Positions 17,397 through 26,220 of a DNA stretch of 64,000 nucleotides are shown piece after piece. The notes beneath the pieces were generated by a model. The model did no database searches. It was given only the letters and a program-made list of their open reading frames with translations, and was not told the origin of the DNA. Source of the stretch: an uncultured Prevotellaceae bacterium (GTDB lineage: Bacteria; Bacteroidota; Bacteroidia; Bacteroidales; Muribaculaceae); NCBI GenBank assembly GCA_905207705.1, contig CAJLMA010000004.1:1-64000 (forward strand), given 5' to 3'. Positions within the stretch are counted from its first letter, which is position 1. Each line of letters opens with the position of its first letter. A program made the position numbers and the translations under genes.

Positions 17397-18194
17397 TTAT
17401 TCAGCATAGAATGTATCGGTGTGGCATATAGCTGCACCGATTTTCTTTGTGAACATTTGCTTGGCTATCTGATATTTGATGCCTCCGAATTTCTTTGCTT
17501 GCTTTGGACATACGGCAATGCAGTGGCCGCATGAGATGCACTTGGCAGTGTCGATTTCGAGTGAGTCGGCATCGATGGCTTTTGTAGGACATAGGCGCGC
17601 GCATGCTCCACAATGGTCACACAGGTGTTTGTTGCGCTTTGGCGCAAAGAAGAACGTGCTTTCAACGTTTCGGTATGGATAGTTTCCCGGAAGTTGCAGG
17701 TTTGGTGCATCGGCAATTGTGTCTAAGGACGATAGTAATTGAAGGCTTTGGGCGGCAAAGTCGGTCGCATCTTTTATGTCATAGGCAAAAGGACGTTCTG
17801 CAGCGATGTTGGGAAATATTGAATGACATGCCACAAATGCTGCTGCCGAAATTACTTTGAATCCGTTGCCCGTAACAAGGTCTTTAAGTTCGAGCAGCGC
17901 ATCGTCGAATGCCCGGTTGCCGTAAGTGCAAAATATCATGGCCGGAGTGTTGTCTCCCTTGAAACTGGCGAATCGTTCGGCTGCTAAGGCCGGTATGCGA
18001 CCTGCATATACCGGGGCGGCAAATATTGCAAGCGATGATGCCGGAATTTTGATATCGTTAGTAGTCGTGGCCGATGTCACGTCGTGAAAAGATGTGTTGG
18101 TTATGTTTATTGCCTCGGCAATGCTTTTGACATATTTTTTTGTCGTAAGTTTTGCACTGAAGTAGATGCAGTGCAAGTCAGAGGGTTTATTCAT
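17397..18194 (-). CDS. EFR1-type protein: flavodoxin-like domain plus two [4Fe-4S] ferredoxin motifs
   Basis: A 265-residue cytoplasmic protein. The first about 160 residues are a flavodoxin-like domain (HCIYFSAKLTTKK, LAIFAAPVYAGRIPALAAERF, AMIFCTYGNRAFDDALLEL). The C-terminus has two [4Fe-4S] clusters: CDHCGACARLCPTKAI and CISCGHCIAVCPKQA. This architecture is the EFR1 family of electron-transfer proteins found in anaerobes, with FMN in the first part. Partners are not known and none is adjacent. The ATG at 18194 was chosen over the upstream 18224, since the flavodoxin strand starts here. It converges with the Rieske-like gene; the 20-base gap leaves little room for a terminator. Confidence 0.85.
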   Translation of the reverse strand: MNKPSDLHCIYFSAKLTTKKYVKSIAEAINITNTSFHDVTSATTTNDIKIPASSLAIFAAPVYAGRIPALAAERFASFKGDNTPAMIFCTYGNRAFDDALLELKDLVTGNGFKVISAAAFVACHSIFPNIAAERPFAYDIKDATDFAAQSLQLLSSLDTIADAPNLQLPGNYPYRNVESTFFFAPKRNKHLCDHCGACARLCPTKAIDADSLEIDTAKCISCGHCIAVCPKQAKKFGGIKYQIAKQMFTKKIGAAICHTDTFYAE

Positions 18195-18304
18195 AAATTC
18201 GATGATTGTGTTATCTTGTCGCAAAATTACGAAAATTGGGACAATTTATTCTCTTTTTGTCTTAAAACGGCCTAAAATTGTGTCCCGGCTTGGTTTTGTT
18301 GCCT

Positions 18305-19573
18305 TTAAAATGCTTCGGAGAAACTGAAATACCACAAGACATCGCTGTCTACGGTGTTGTAGGCCACGTCGAGTCTGAAATTGAGCCTGTCGCGTACTGC
18401 AAAACGCAAGCCTGCTCCCACTTGCGGAAGTACGGCATTGTATTTTACCGGATTGCTTCCCATAAATCCGACGCCTGCCCAAGTAGCAAATCCGAATCGG
18501 TTGAGCAATATTCCCCACTCCGAATCGATTTCAAGCATGTGCCGGTATTCGAGTTGTGCCGTAAGTATAGATTTGTCGCGGTATTGATAATCATAGTATC
18601 CGCGAAAGTCGTTTATGCCGCCTATCGTGGCGTAACGTGTGAACGGGATGTTGTTGCCAAAAACGTTGTTGCTCGTGATGTTCCATGCAATCACTCGTTT
18701 TCGCTCGCCGAGTTGGCAGTATTGCCGGTAGTCGATGGCGAGTGTGCCGTATTTGGCATTTCCTCCTAAGATAGAGGTGTATATCATTGCCGAGAGATCG
18801 AGCAACGCTCCATGATAGGCATCATTAGGAAAGTCGCGCGAATCGTAATTGAGATTTATTCCCGCTCCTGTGCCTGTGGCCGATGCTTTTTCGTCGGTTC
18901 CGAGCATGGACATGTAGTAGGGGTCGGAAAGGAGGAATTGTGTGGGGTGGGTTACTGTTTCGTGCCAAATGTCGAGCGCAATACCTGCATATAGGTAAGG
19001 GAACAATTTGAATTGAATCTTTGGCGCGAATTGAATCATTTCGCTTTTATAGGTGTTGTAGTCTTTGTCGCGCTTGGTGGATTTGTTGGTGGTATATCCC
19101 ACGCCATAGTAATATTCGAGCCAGTTGCGGTACATGATGTTGGCCGACAGTTTCAACTTGTTCCCGTTGAAATAAAATACAGGATCGGCCGTGACACGGA
19201 AGGAAAATGGCTTGCTCAGCGCAAAACCGAAATATACTGGTATGTCGCTGCGTCTGAGCGACCAGTCGGCCGAGTCGGTGTAGAATGAAACTGCACCTCC
19301 TATGCCAAGAGAAAAACCATAGCCCGGATTGCGGTTTATGCCGGGAACAAGGCGAAATGACGGCTTACGGTTATTAAGTGCGCTTTCGTCCTTAAACACA
19401 ATGTCGGTCATGGTGTTTTGGATGTCGAGTAATTTGTCGAGCGCAGGATTTTCATATAGTAATATTGAATCCTGCCTGGTGTGATATGCCGTTTCGGCAT
19501 CGATTGTCATGCTCGGCACCAGCAAGGCAGCCATAACAAGCAGCAGTGCGTATGTTGTTTTAGTAACAGTCAT
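18305..19573 (-). CDS. BamA/TamA-family outer membrane protein (surface antigen barrel)
   Basis: A 422-residue exported protein (signal peptide to about MTIDAET). It lacks the POTRA repeats of full BamA and consists mainly of an Omp85-like C-terminal barrel. Typical features are GYGFSLGIGGAVSFYTD, GAGINLNYDSRDFPNDAYHGALL (the barrel motif with its RD turn), RYATIGGINDFRGYYDYQYRDKSI (strand with the RGY loop motif), QLEYRHML, and a final aromatic residue in the C-terminal strand (DVLWYFSFSEAF). Short barrels of this kind probably act in surface-protein assembly or as receptors. The ATG at 19573 was chosen at the signal peptide rather than 19735. Confidence 0.85.
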   Translation of the reverse strand: MTVTKTTYALLLVMAALLVPSMTIDAETAYHTRQDSILLYENPALDKLLDIQNTMTDIVFKDESALNNRKPSFRLVPGINRNPGYGFSLGIGGAVSFYTDSADWSLRRSDIPVYFGFALSKPFSFRVTADPVFYFNGNKLKLSANIMYRNWLEYYYGVGYTTNKSTKRDKDYNTYKSEMIQFAPKIQFKLFPYLYAGIALDIWHETVTHPTQFLLSDPYYMSMLGTDEKASATGTGAGINLNYDSRDFPNDAYHGALLDLSAMIYTSILGGNAKYGTLAIDYRQYCQLGERKRVIAWNITSNNVFGNNIPFTRYATIGGINDFRGYYDYQYRDKSILTAQLEYRHMLEIDSEWGILLNRFGFATWAGVGFMGSNPVKYNAVLPQVGAGLRFAVRDRLNFRLDVAYNTVDSDVLWYFSFSEAF

Positions 19574-19752
19574 GGCGCAAAGGTAGCGAATATCATTGGA
19601 ATAATTGGTCGCGATCTGTATATTAACGTAAGAGTATTTGAAAATAAGATATTTGGTGGGTGCATTAGTCAGACTGGGTTGAAGGCGTGAGCAGCTAATG
19701 TGCTTAAATCTAATTGATAAAGAGTGTTGCGGCAATTTTTTGACGTTATTAT

Positions 19753-19783
19753 TTTGCCTTTTCGATGCGAGTTGCTATCTTTG
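19753..19783 (+). promoter_or_regulatory. tRNA-Ser promoter
   Basis: TTTG (19753-19756), a 19-base spacer, then TATCTTTG (19776-19783) match the Bacteroidota -33/-7 pair, 31 bases before the tRNA. Confidence 0.75.
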
Positions 19784-19814
19784 TGAGCCGTTTGCGACAT
19801 GCGGCAATGACAAT

Positions 19815-19902
19815 GGAGTGATGCTCGAGTGGCTGAAGAGGCACGCCTGGAAAGCGTGTATGCGTCAAAAGCGCATCGGGGGTTCGAATCCCCCTCCCTC
19901 CG
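19815..19902 (+). tRNA. tRNA-Ser (GGA)
   Basis: A class II tRNA of 88 bases. The acceptor GGAGTGA pairs with TCCCTCC (one mismatch), the anticodon loop CTGGAAA gives GGA, a long variable arm TATGCGTCAAAAGCGCAT follows, and the T arm is GGGGGTTCGAATCCCCC. No encoded CCA. Confidence 0.95.
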
Positions 19903-20037
19903 CGTAAACAATTGGAAGAATAAGGATACCCGGTTATGCGCTTGTATGCGCCTGAATCGGGCATCTTTTATTTGCACGGTTTCGGTGGCGCAGGCTATGC
20001 AAATGTAAAAAAATATGTTTTATAACATGTTTTGTAA

Positions 20038-20069
20038 TTTGGCCTCATCGGGCTATTGTACTAACTTTG
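20038..20069 (+). promoter_or_regulatory. tRNA-Ala promoter
   Basis: TTTG (20038-20041), 20 bases, TAACTTTG (20062-20069); the tRNA starts 17 bases later. Confidence 0.75.
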
Positions 20070-20086
20070 TATTCACAAATTCAGAA

Positions 20087-20159
20087 GGGGTATTAGCTCA
20101 TCTGGTAGAGCGCAACACTGGCAGTGTTGAGGTAAGCGGTTCGAGTCCGCTATGCTCCA
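20087..20159 (+). tRNA. tRNA-Ala (GGC)
   Basis: A 73-base tRNA. The acceptor GGGGTAT pairs with ATGCTCC using G-U pairs, the D arm is AGCTCATCTGGTAGAGC, the anticodon loop CTGGCAG gives GGC, and the T arm is AGCGGTTCGAGTCCGCT. No encoded CCA. Confidence 0.95.
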
Positions 20160-20204
20160 CACCCTCTGCGTGCAGTAAATGCGGGAGTTTATGATATAAA
20201 GAAG

Positions 20205-20234
20205 AGGACTTGCAATGCAAATCCTTTTTTTCTT
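20205..20234 (+). terminator. tRNA-Ala terminator
   Basis: The stem AGGACTTGC / GCAAATCCT has one mismatch and a 4-nt loop AATG at most, and is followed by seven Ts. Confidence 0.75.
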
Positions 20235-20256
20235 GTATGGACATTCCGTAATGAAG

Positions 20257-20301
20257 CGGTGCCGATTGACAGTGATTAACAGTCAGCCGGCACCGTTTTT
20301 T
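20257..20301 (+). terminator. Second terminator-like hairpin on the + strand
   Basis: CGGTGCCG / CGGCACCG encloses a smaller TGAC/GTCA pair and is followed by six Ts. It backs up the previous terminator and protects the convergent rnz gene. Confidence 0.7.
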
Positions 20302-20342
20302 GTCGTATAGTCATTTTCAAGCCTGAAAGGGGACCGCTTGTG

Positions 20343-21284
20343 CTAAAATGGAATTTGAGGGAGTGGCTTTGTGAGGTCTATTACCATGCCTTCGTTGGCA
20401 GCGATTGTCGACGGGAATATTTTTCTTGCTTCCTCGACGAGTGGGGAAGAGTCGAGATACCGCTTGGAGAAGTGCCCGAGTATCAAGTGCTTGGCTTCAG
20501 CTTTAAGCGCGATGTCGGCGGCATCGGTACTCGTGCTGTGACCGCGCAATTTTGCTTTTTTCTCGAATGAGGCATCGTAGGTCGCTTCATGGTACACCCA
20601 GTCGGTTCCGTGTATGGCCGAGGCCACCCGTTCCGATTTTTTAGTGTCGGAGCAATAAGCATAACTGACGCAAGGGTCGGCCGAAGTTGTCAGCAGCTGG
20701 TTGTCGATAACGGAGCCATCGGGCAGCGTATAATCGGCACCGTTTCTTATTTCGTTCAGCTTGTAATGCGGAATGTTGTAAAATTTGGCCATTTCGCCGT
20801 TGATATGGCGCATTTTAGGTTTCTCGGCAAAGATGAAGCCCACAGTGGCGATACGGTGGTATAGGGGGAATGCGGTGACCGTTATTGCATCGTCTTCATA
20901 TATAGGTTGTTTCTTCTTTGGGTCGATAATGTTGAAATTCACTTCAAACGGCAGTTCTCGGCAAAAATAATCCAAGATTTGGCGGAATATTCCTGCACCT
21001 TCTTCAAATGTGTGCACGGTCAATGTCCCGGTCTTCCCGAGCAGTGCCATTGTGGAGATGAGCCCGGGCAGTCCGAAACAATGGTCGCCATGCAGGTGGC
21101 TAAGGAAAATATTTCCCAGTCGTGAGAATTTAAGCGACATTTTGCGCATCTGTAGTTGCGCACCCTCTCCGCAATCTATCATGAACAGATTGTCGCGGAT
21201 GTCAAGTACTTGACATGAGGGAAAGTGTCGTAATGATGCGGTTGCTGAGCCGCAGCCGAGTATGTTAAGCGAGAATTTAGCCAT
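20343..21284 (-). CDS. rnz: Ribonuclease Z
   Basis: A 313-residue metallo-beta-lactamase-fold endonuclease that trims the 3' ends of tRNA precursors. Seen: the zinc motif SHLHGDHCFGLPG (HxHxDH), NILGCGSATASLRHFPSCQVL at the start, MIDCGEGAQLQM, YCSDTKKSERV with the metal-binding Asp, and GHSTSTDAADIALKA, then ILGHFSKRY with the later His. Length matches the short bacterial form. The three tRNAs in the surrounding 10 kb lack CCA, which suits a cell needing RNase Z processing. The ATG at 21284 begins the conserved MAKFSLNILGCG, so the upstream start at 21332 was dropped. Confidence 0.94.
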   Translation of the reverse strand: MAKFSLNILGCGSATASLRHFPSCQVLDIRDNLFMIDCGEGAQLQMRKMSLKFSRLGNIFLSHLHGDHCFGLPGLISTMALLGKTGTLTVHTFEEGAGIFRQILDYFCRELPFEVNFNIIDPKKKQPIYEDDAITVTAFPLYHRIATVGFIFAEKPKMRHINGEMAKFYNIPHYKLNEIRNGADYTLPDGSVIDNQLLTTSADPCVSYAYCSDTKKSERVASAIHGTDWVYHEATYDASFEKKAKLRGHSTSTDAADIALKAEAKHLILGHFSKRYLDSSPLVEEARKIFPSTIAANEGMVIDLTKPLPQIPF

Positions 21285-21389
21285 ATTTTGAATGTCAATT
21301 GATGCCTGCCGATAAGAGGCGTGGTACTGCAAATTTACAAATATTAATTCATAAAAACGCCTTTAATTGCATTGGGCAAATAATAAGCA

Positions 21390-21420
21390 AACGGGACCTG
21401 ACGCGTTGTCCGGTCCCGTT
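21390..21420 (-). terminator. Terminator of the GH43 operon
   Basis: AACGGGACC / GGTCCCGTT form a 9-bp perfect stem with a 13-base loop. On the minus strand it follows the GH43 gene end at 21448 and is trailed by TTGCTTATTATTT, a weak T-run. Confidence 0.6.
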
Positions 21421-21447
21421 GCATTGTATTAATATGAATGAAAATTG

Positions 21448-22599
21448 TTACTTAGCCTTGTCGAAGTAGTCGAGAGTCCAGCTGTCAATCCATTGGATTG
21501 TAGGAGTGCCGTCTTCCTTGAATTGAATAGGTAACCAGATGTAGCGTGCATCGCTCGGGTGTTTCGGCCTCCAGATATCAGCCATGAAAATGTAGGCATT
21601 TTCCTTGCCCGGCAATGTCAATACATATGTGCTTTGTCCTCCGAATGTCAATTCTGCGTTAGGACCTACGCAAGGGTTCGGGTGTTGTGTCCAAGGACCC
21701 CAGATAGAAGGAGCCGAGAACATGCGAGCCTCATTAGGATCCCATCCGGTGCATCCAGAGCAAATCATCCAGTAGATACCATCTTTCTTGAAAATAGCCG
21801 GAGCTTCGTTGTGTCCTCCAGGGAATATGCGTATGTATTTGCCTGTGTGGCTCAGGTAATCGTCGCTCAATTCGGCGATTTGCAGAGTCAAGTTGTCTTC
21901 AGAAGAATAGATGTGATAGGCTTTGCCGTCCTCATCGACAAACAATTGCATGTCGCGAGACATTTGTCCGCCTTCCAAGTCGCGTTTCAAGAACAATCCC
22001 TTGTTGATTGCATCACGCCAAGTCGGAGTCCACCATTCTTTGTATTTTTCGAGGTCGAGGGTGTCGAAAACCGCTTTTTGTTCTTCGGTCATGTCAAAAG
22101 GCAGCTTGCCGGCGTTGATGCGACCCGAGCCGATGTATTTGAACGGGCCTGTCGGGGTGTCGCTCTCGGCCACTGCTGCACGCGCTGCTGCGTAGCCTTT
22201 ACCTTTCAATTCGAGGTGGAACCACATGACAAATTTCTTTGTTTTCTCGTTGTATATCACTTTAGGACGCTCCATGATGCAGCCTTGGATGATGTCGCTT
22301 GTCGTATCGTTCATTTCCACAGGAAGGGCAACTCCTTCATTCTTCCAAGATGCCAGGTCGGTTGAAGAGTAGCACATTATGCCTACCATGGCATTGCTTG
22401 TGGAATCGGACTTGTTTTCGCCATACCAATAATAAGTGCCGTCATGGTAAATTACTCCACCGCCGTGGGCGTTTACATGCACGCCCTTGTCGTCGGGCCA
22501 TATTTCACCCGAAACGATTGGCTTTAATTCTGCTTTTGGCGAGCAGGCCATCATGATTGTGGCCAGGCATCCGGCCAGCAGGATAGAAACTTTTTTCAT
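21448..22599 (-). CDS. GH43-family glycoside hydrolase lipoprotein, galactanase-like branch
   Basis: A 383-residue surface or periplasmic lipoprotein (lipobox ATIMMACS). The five-bladed propeller fold of GH43 shows in GVIYHDGTYYWYGENK, ERPKVIYNEKTKKFVMWFHLE, SRDMQLFVDEDGKAYHIYSS, NEAPAIFKKDGIYWMICSG and FGGQSTYVL. The first blade reads HVNAHGGG, so the usual GH43 base Asp is absent. This AHGGG form is known from the exo-beta-1,3-galactanase-like branch, where a different residue acts as base. The acid Glu is plausibly in NEAPA. Function is inferred as cleavage of galactan side chains, for example from arabinogalactan. It is second in a two-gene operon. Confidence 0.85.
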   Translation of the reverse strand: MKKVSILLAGCLATIMMACSPKAELKPIVSGEIWPDDKGVHVNAHGGGVIYHDGTYYWYGENKSDSTSNAMVGIMCYSSTDLASWKNEGVALPVEMNDTTSDIIQGCIMERPKVIYNEKTKKFVMWFHLELKGKGYAAARAAVAESDTPTGPFKYIGSGRINAGKLPFDMTEEQKAVFDTLDLEKYKEWWTPTWRDAINKGLFLKRDLEGGQMSRDMQLFVDEDGKAYHIYSSEDNLTLQIAELSDDYLSHTGKYIRIFPGGHNEAPAIFKKDGIYWMICSGCTGWDPNEARMFSAPSIWGPWTQHPNPCVGPNAELTFGGQSTYVLTLPGKENAYIFMADIWRPKHPSDARYIWLPIQFKEDGTPTIQWIDSWTLDYFDKAK

Positions 22600-22646
22600 A
22601 AATTCAGTTTTGTTGATTATTTGTAAAAAATGATTTTGTCATTGTA

Positions 22647-23666
22647 TTAAGGACGATATTCTTTTCCCACTATCAATTTGTCGCCCGACAGGTCCACTTC
22701 AAACAGGTGAGGAATGCGTATGTAGTTGCCATTTACGTCCTTGTGGCTGTGTACCGACATGAGCCACTTGCCGTCGAATGTCTTGAAAAGCATTCCATGT
22801 CCGAAGTCGGGTGGTGTTATGGGTTCTTTTTCATGAATCCACGGCCCGTCGAGAGTGCCGCTTTGCGAGTAGGCTACACCTTGTGTATACACATGGTCGA
22901 TCCAGCTTGTCCAAATCATGCCGAGGCGGCCGGTGCCTGTACGGAATAGGTATGGGCCGTCGGTCACCTTGTTTGGCATGACCTTGCCATCGCGCACTTC
23001 CCGGCTCCAAGGCGAGTCGCTTGAACGGAATAAGACCTTGCCTTCGCCCACCGAGCCGCTCAAGTCGGGCTTAAGCTCGATTTTTTCCATCGTTCCATCC
23101 CATTCATATAGCCATTCTCCGCAGTACACCATGTAGGGTTTCCCGTCGGTGTCAATCCAGAATGTGCCGTCGAGTGTCGGACGGTAGTCTGGCAAGTATG
23201 TCTTATCTTTCATCGGGACGTAAGGACCGTCGGGCTTGTCGCTCACCAAGATGTGGCTTGCCCTGCGTTCAATCGGAATGTTTTTAATAGTGTCGATTAT
23301 GACAGCTTGATTGGTAAATGTGGCAAAATAGTAGTATTTGCCGTTGTAATGGTGCAATTCGGCAGCCCAAATCATCGGATTTGGCCCCATCCATGAGGTT
23401 GAGTCGATTTGTGCCACTTTATACGGGCCTTCCCACATTTTTAGGTCTTTGCTTTTCCATAGCATACCGCCTGTCCCGGTCATGTAATAGGTGGATGTTG
23501 CCGAGTCGGGCAAAATGCATGGGTCGCTTAACAATATGGAATCGAGCGGACATAGCTCGACTTTGGCAGTATCGGCCGGTTGTGCCGACTCCGACTTGTT
23601 GTTGCATGCAACAAGCAGGCATGTCAGTACAAATAACGAGACTGTTAAATTGAAGACGTGTTTCAT
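22647..23666 (-). CDS. GH43-family glycoside hydrolase lipoprotein, arabinosidase/xylosidase-like
   Basis: A 339-residue lipoprotein (lipobox TCLLVACN). The GH43 base Asp is present in LLSDPCIL and the second Asp in PTLDGTFWID. The position of the usual general acid Glu reads KVTDGPYLFR, an Asp in place of Glu. WAAELHHYNGKYYYFATF and GHGMLFKTFDGKWLMSVHSH complete the propeller pattern. Likely substrates are arabinan or xylan side chains; the exact one cannot be read. It is first in the operon with the second GH43 gene 47 bases downstream, so the two probably attack one complex plant glycan. Confidence 0.85.
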   Translation of the reverse strand: MKHVFNLTVSLFVLTCLLVACNNKSESAQPADTAKVELCPLDSILLSDPCILPDSATSTYYMTGTGGMLWKSKDLKMWEGPYKVAQIDSTSWMGPNPMIWAAELHHYNGKYYYFATFTNQAVIIDTIKNIPIERRASHILVSDKPDGPYVPMKDKTYLPDYRPTLDGTFWIDTDGKPYMVYCGEWLYEWDGTMEKIELKPDLSGSVGEGKVLFRSSDSPWSREVRDGKVMPNKVTDGPYLFRTGTGRLGMIWTSWIDHVYTQGVAYSQSGTLDGPWIHEKEPITPPDFGHGMLFKTFDGKWLMSVHSHKDVNGNYIRIPHLFEVDLSGDKLIVGKEYRP

Positions 23667-24095
23667 TTTTCTGTATAGTTGTTTTTAGGTTTGTTTACGA
23701 TCATTAATGAAATAGACTTTTAAAAATAGCTGTCGACTAATGCAATCAAAGTTTAAGGCTTGTTTGGCTTGCATCAAATTGTTTCCAAAAATATAAATTA
23801 ACATTGAATAAGATGGGTGAAAATAATGAAATGTTTCTTTTTTCACCATAATTGAATAATAAATAGAGAATGGAATATTTTTTGTGCATAGGAATGCGTG
23901 TTTTTACAACTTTGCATGTGGCGTATTCAGTATAAAAAGTTTTTTTGTCGAAAAAAATGAATCATTGATGCCGGTGCCGTCGAGGTGGCGCTACGGAGGT
24001 ATTGCTCGTCGGGTTTAGCGGTTGTAATAAAAAACTGCATTTTATGGTGCATTTTCGTGCCGTTGGGTGTAAATTTGCAATACAGATAAAAAATT
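23667..24095. other. AT-rich divergent promoter region, no gene
   Basis: This gap separates the minus-strand GH43 operon from cmk. A minus-strand TATTTTTG (23793-23786) may serve the GH43 genes. TAAATTTG on + (24070-24077) lies 19 bases before cmk. No open frame with a credible start was found. Confidence 0.5.
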
Positions 24096-24806
24096 ATGGC
24101 AATGGACAGGAAACGTATCATAATAGCTATCGACGGATATTCATCTACCGGGAAAAGCACGATGGCAAAAACTTTGGCAAAACGCATAGGCTATGCTTAC
24201 ATAGACACGGGCGCTATGTATCGTGCGGTGGCGTTGTATTGCCTTGATAACGGAATGGTGGAAACCGGCGGTGAGATTGATGAAAAGGCATTGGCCGATT
24301 CTCTTGATAAAATCAACATAGAATTCAAAGTCAACGGCGAGACCGGGCGTTCGGAAACATATCTCAATGGCAAGAATGTCGAGAAAGAAATAAGAGACAT
24401 GCGAGTGTCGGGCGTGGTGAGCAATGTTGCCAAGATAGCATTCGTGCGCAGGGCTCTTGTGGCTCAGCAGCAAGCCATGGGGAAAGAAAAAGGTATTGTT
24501 ATGGATGGACGCGACATAGGCACGGTGGTTTTCCCCGATGCCGAGATGAAGGTGTTTGTCGATGCGTCAGCTCAGGTGAGGGCTCGTCGTCGCTACGAGG
24601 AATTGCGTGCCAAGGGCGACATGGACGTTAGATATGAAGACGTGTTGCACAATGTGACCGAGCGCGACCGCATTGATTCCACTCGAGAGGAAAGTCCGTT
24701 GCGCAAGGCCGATGATGCCGCAGTGCTCGATAACTCCACAATGACAATCGAGGAGCAGAACGAGTGGCTGTATAATTTGTATTGCAAAATATCGGGCGAA
24801 GATTAA
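24096..24806 (+). CDS. cmk: Cytidylate kinase
   Basis: A 236-residue P-loop kinase that phosphorylates CMP and dCMP with ATP. The Walker A is AIDGYSSTGKSTMAK (about residues 11-25). It is followed by YIDTGAMYRAVALY, MDGRDIGTVVFPDAEMKVF (CMP-binding RD pair), and the lid RARRRYEELRAKG, then RDRIDSTREESPLRKADDA. Length is typical. It is 13 bases upstream of ispH, an adjacency common in Bacteroidota. Confidence 0.96.
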   Translation: MAMDRKRIIIAIDGYSSTGKSTMAKTLAKRIGYAYIDTGAMYRAVALYCLDNGMVETGGEIDEKALADSLDKINIEFKVNGETGRSETYLNGKNVEKEIRDMRVSGVVSNVAKIAFVRRALVAQQQAMGKEKGIVMDGRDIGTVVFPDAEMKVFVDASAQVRARRRYEELRAKGDMDVRYEDVLHNVTERDRIDSTREESPLRKADDAAVLDNSTMTIEEQNEWLYNLYCKISGED

Positions 24807-24819
24807 AACGGCAATAAAC

Positions 24820-25686
24820 ATGGCTACTATCGAGATAGACAAGGATTCGGGATTCTGTTTTGGCGTTGTGACCGCGATAAGAAAAGCCGAGGAAGAACTG
24901 GGTAAGTCGGGGCATTTATATTGCCTTGGCGACATAGTGCATAATTCAAATGAAGTGGAGCGGCTTGAAGCCAAGGGCCTTGAAACGATAAACCACGAGG
25001 AGCTTGGCCGATTGCACGATGTGACTGTGTTGTTGAGGGCTCATGGTGAGCCTCCTGAGACTTACCGCATGGCTGCCGGCAACGGAATAACCATAATAGA
25101 TGCTACATGCCCTGTGGTATTGCAATTGCAACGGCGCATCAAGGCGAAATATGACAGCGTGGGGCCTGACGGGCGGCATCCGCAAATCGTGATATACGGC
25201 AAAAAAGGGCATGCCGAGGTGAACGGGCTTGTGGGGCAGACCGACGGGAACGCCATAGTGGTGGAGAATGTGGACGAACTTGATAAAATAGACTTTACTC
25301 GTGATATTTATCTTTATTCGCAGACTACCAAGTCGTTGCAAGGCTTCGCCACAATGATTGAGGCCATATCGGCACGGAAGCAAGCCGGGTTTGAAAGCTT
25401 CGACACGATATGCCGTCAGGTTGCCAATCGAATACCAAAAATACGGGAGTTCTCAAAGGCTCACGATTTGATATTGTTTGTGAGTGGGAGCAAGAGCAGT
25501 AATGGAAAGATACTGTTTGAAGAGTGCCGGAATTCCAATCCCATGTCTTTCCGCATATCGTCTCCGTCCGAAATCGACCCTGCATGGCTTGTGGGTAAGG
25601 AGAGCATAGGTATATGCGGTGCCACATCAACGCCAATGTGGTTGATGAACGATGTGCGCGAAGCTGTCGAGAAACTTGTGGAATGA
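24820..25686 (+). CDS. ispH: 4-Hydroxy-3-methylbut-2-enyl diphosphate reductase
   Basis: A 288-residue iron-sulfur enzyme, the last step of the MEP isoprenoid pathway. The three cluster cysteines are in SGFCFGV, DATCPVV and DTICRQV. The substrate-binding histidines are in DIVHNSN and RAHGEPP, and the SKSSNGK segment and C-terminal CGATSTPMW are also conserved. Start and length match the short form. The downstream polyprenyl synthase (33708-34682) uses the product of this pathway. Confidence 0.96.
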   Translation: MATIEIDKDSGFCFGVVTAIRKAEEELGKSGHLYCLGDIVHNSNEVERLEAKGLETINHEELGRLHDVTVLLRAHGEPPETYRMAAGNGITIIDATCPVVLQLQRRIKAKYDSVGPDGRHPQIVIYGKKGHAEVNGLVGQTDGNAIVVENVDELDKIDFTRDIYLYSQTTKSLQGFATMIEAISARKQAGFESFDTICRQVANRIPKIREFSKAHDLILFVSGSKSSNGKILFEECRNSNPMSFRISSPSEIDPAWLVGKESIGICGATSTPMWLMNDVREAVEKLVE

Positions 25687-26220
25687 CTGTGCATGTCGGA
25701 GTCTTGTGACGCGGAGGCAAGGATATAATGGTAGTTCGTTTTTGGAACAATAGTATAAATGAGTGCTGCAATGCCAAAGACGAGATTGCACAGGTTTGGC
25801 TATATTTAGTTATTTGGACTTAATGCCAACTTATTCAATGTGTTAGGTTGCCAGTGGCGCCGGGGTTTGAAATCTTTTGTAGCGTGGGCGACATTTGGTG
25901 CTGATGGCTTTATGTAAGAGAAATCCAAGTATATAGGACAAGCATGTAGCATCAGGTTGTAAAGATGTGGCAAATGAATGGGAAAAAGACTTCGGATAAG
26001 GAAATATAGTTGTTTTTTGACCTTTCTTAACCACTGATCGGAGTTTTGGACTAATATTTGTAGAAAAAAATACAATTCAAGAATTGCAGAATTACTAATT
26101 TTGCAAAGAATTTGTGTTCATGGATACACCTGAGGGTATAGTGGGAATATATTTTCAGATAGCAAGCGAAGTCATTAAATATGCATTAATTATATAACAA
26201 TAAATTAATAATCAATTATT
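25687..26220. other. 530-base non-coding stretch upstream of the efflux operon
   Basis: No credible gene. A short minus-strand frame at 25806-26075 is open but lacks a family resemblance, promoter or signal and looks accidental. TAATTTTG (26096-26103) fits a -7 box and is the best candidate promoter for the efflux genes, giving a 5' leader of about 110 bases. Confidence 0.45.

Noticed and set aside
21559..22365. A 268-codon plus-strand frame inside the first GH43 gene
   Set aside because: Opposite a convincing GH43 gene; the translation shows no domain and is Arg/Cys-rich as in shadow frames.
25806..26075. An 89-codon minus-strand frame in the gap before the efflux operon
   Set aside because: The translation has no known motif, no signal peptide and no promoter; another frame overlaps the same stretch equally well.
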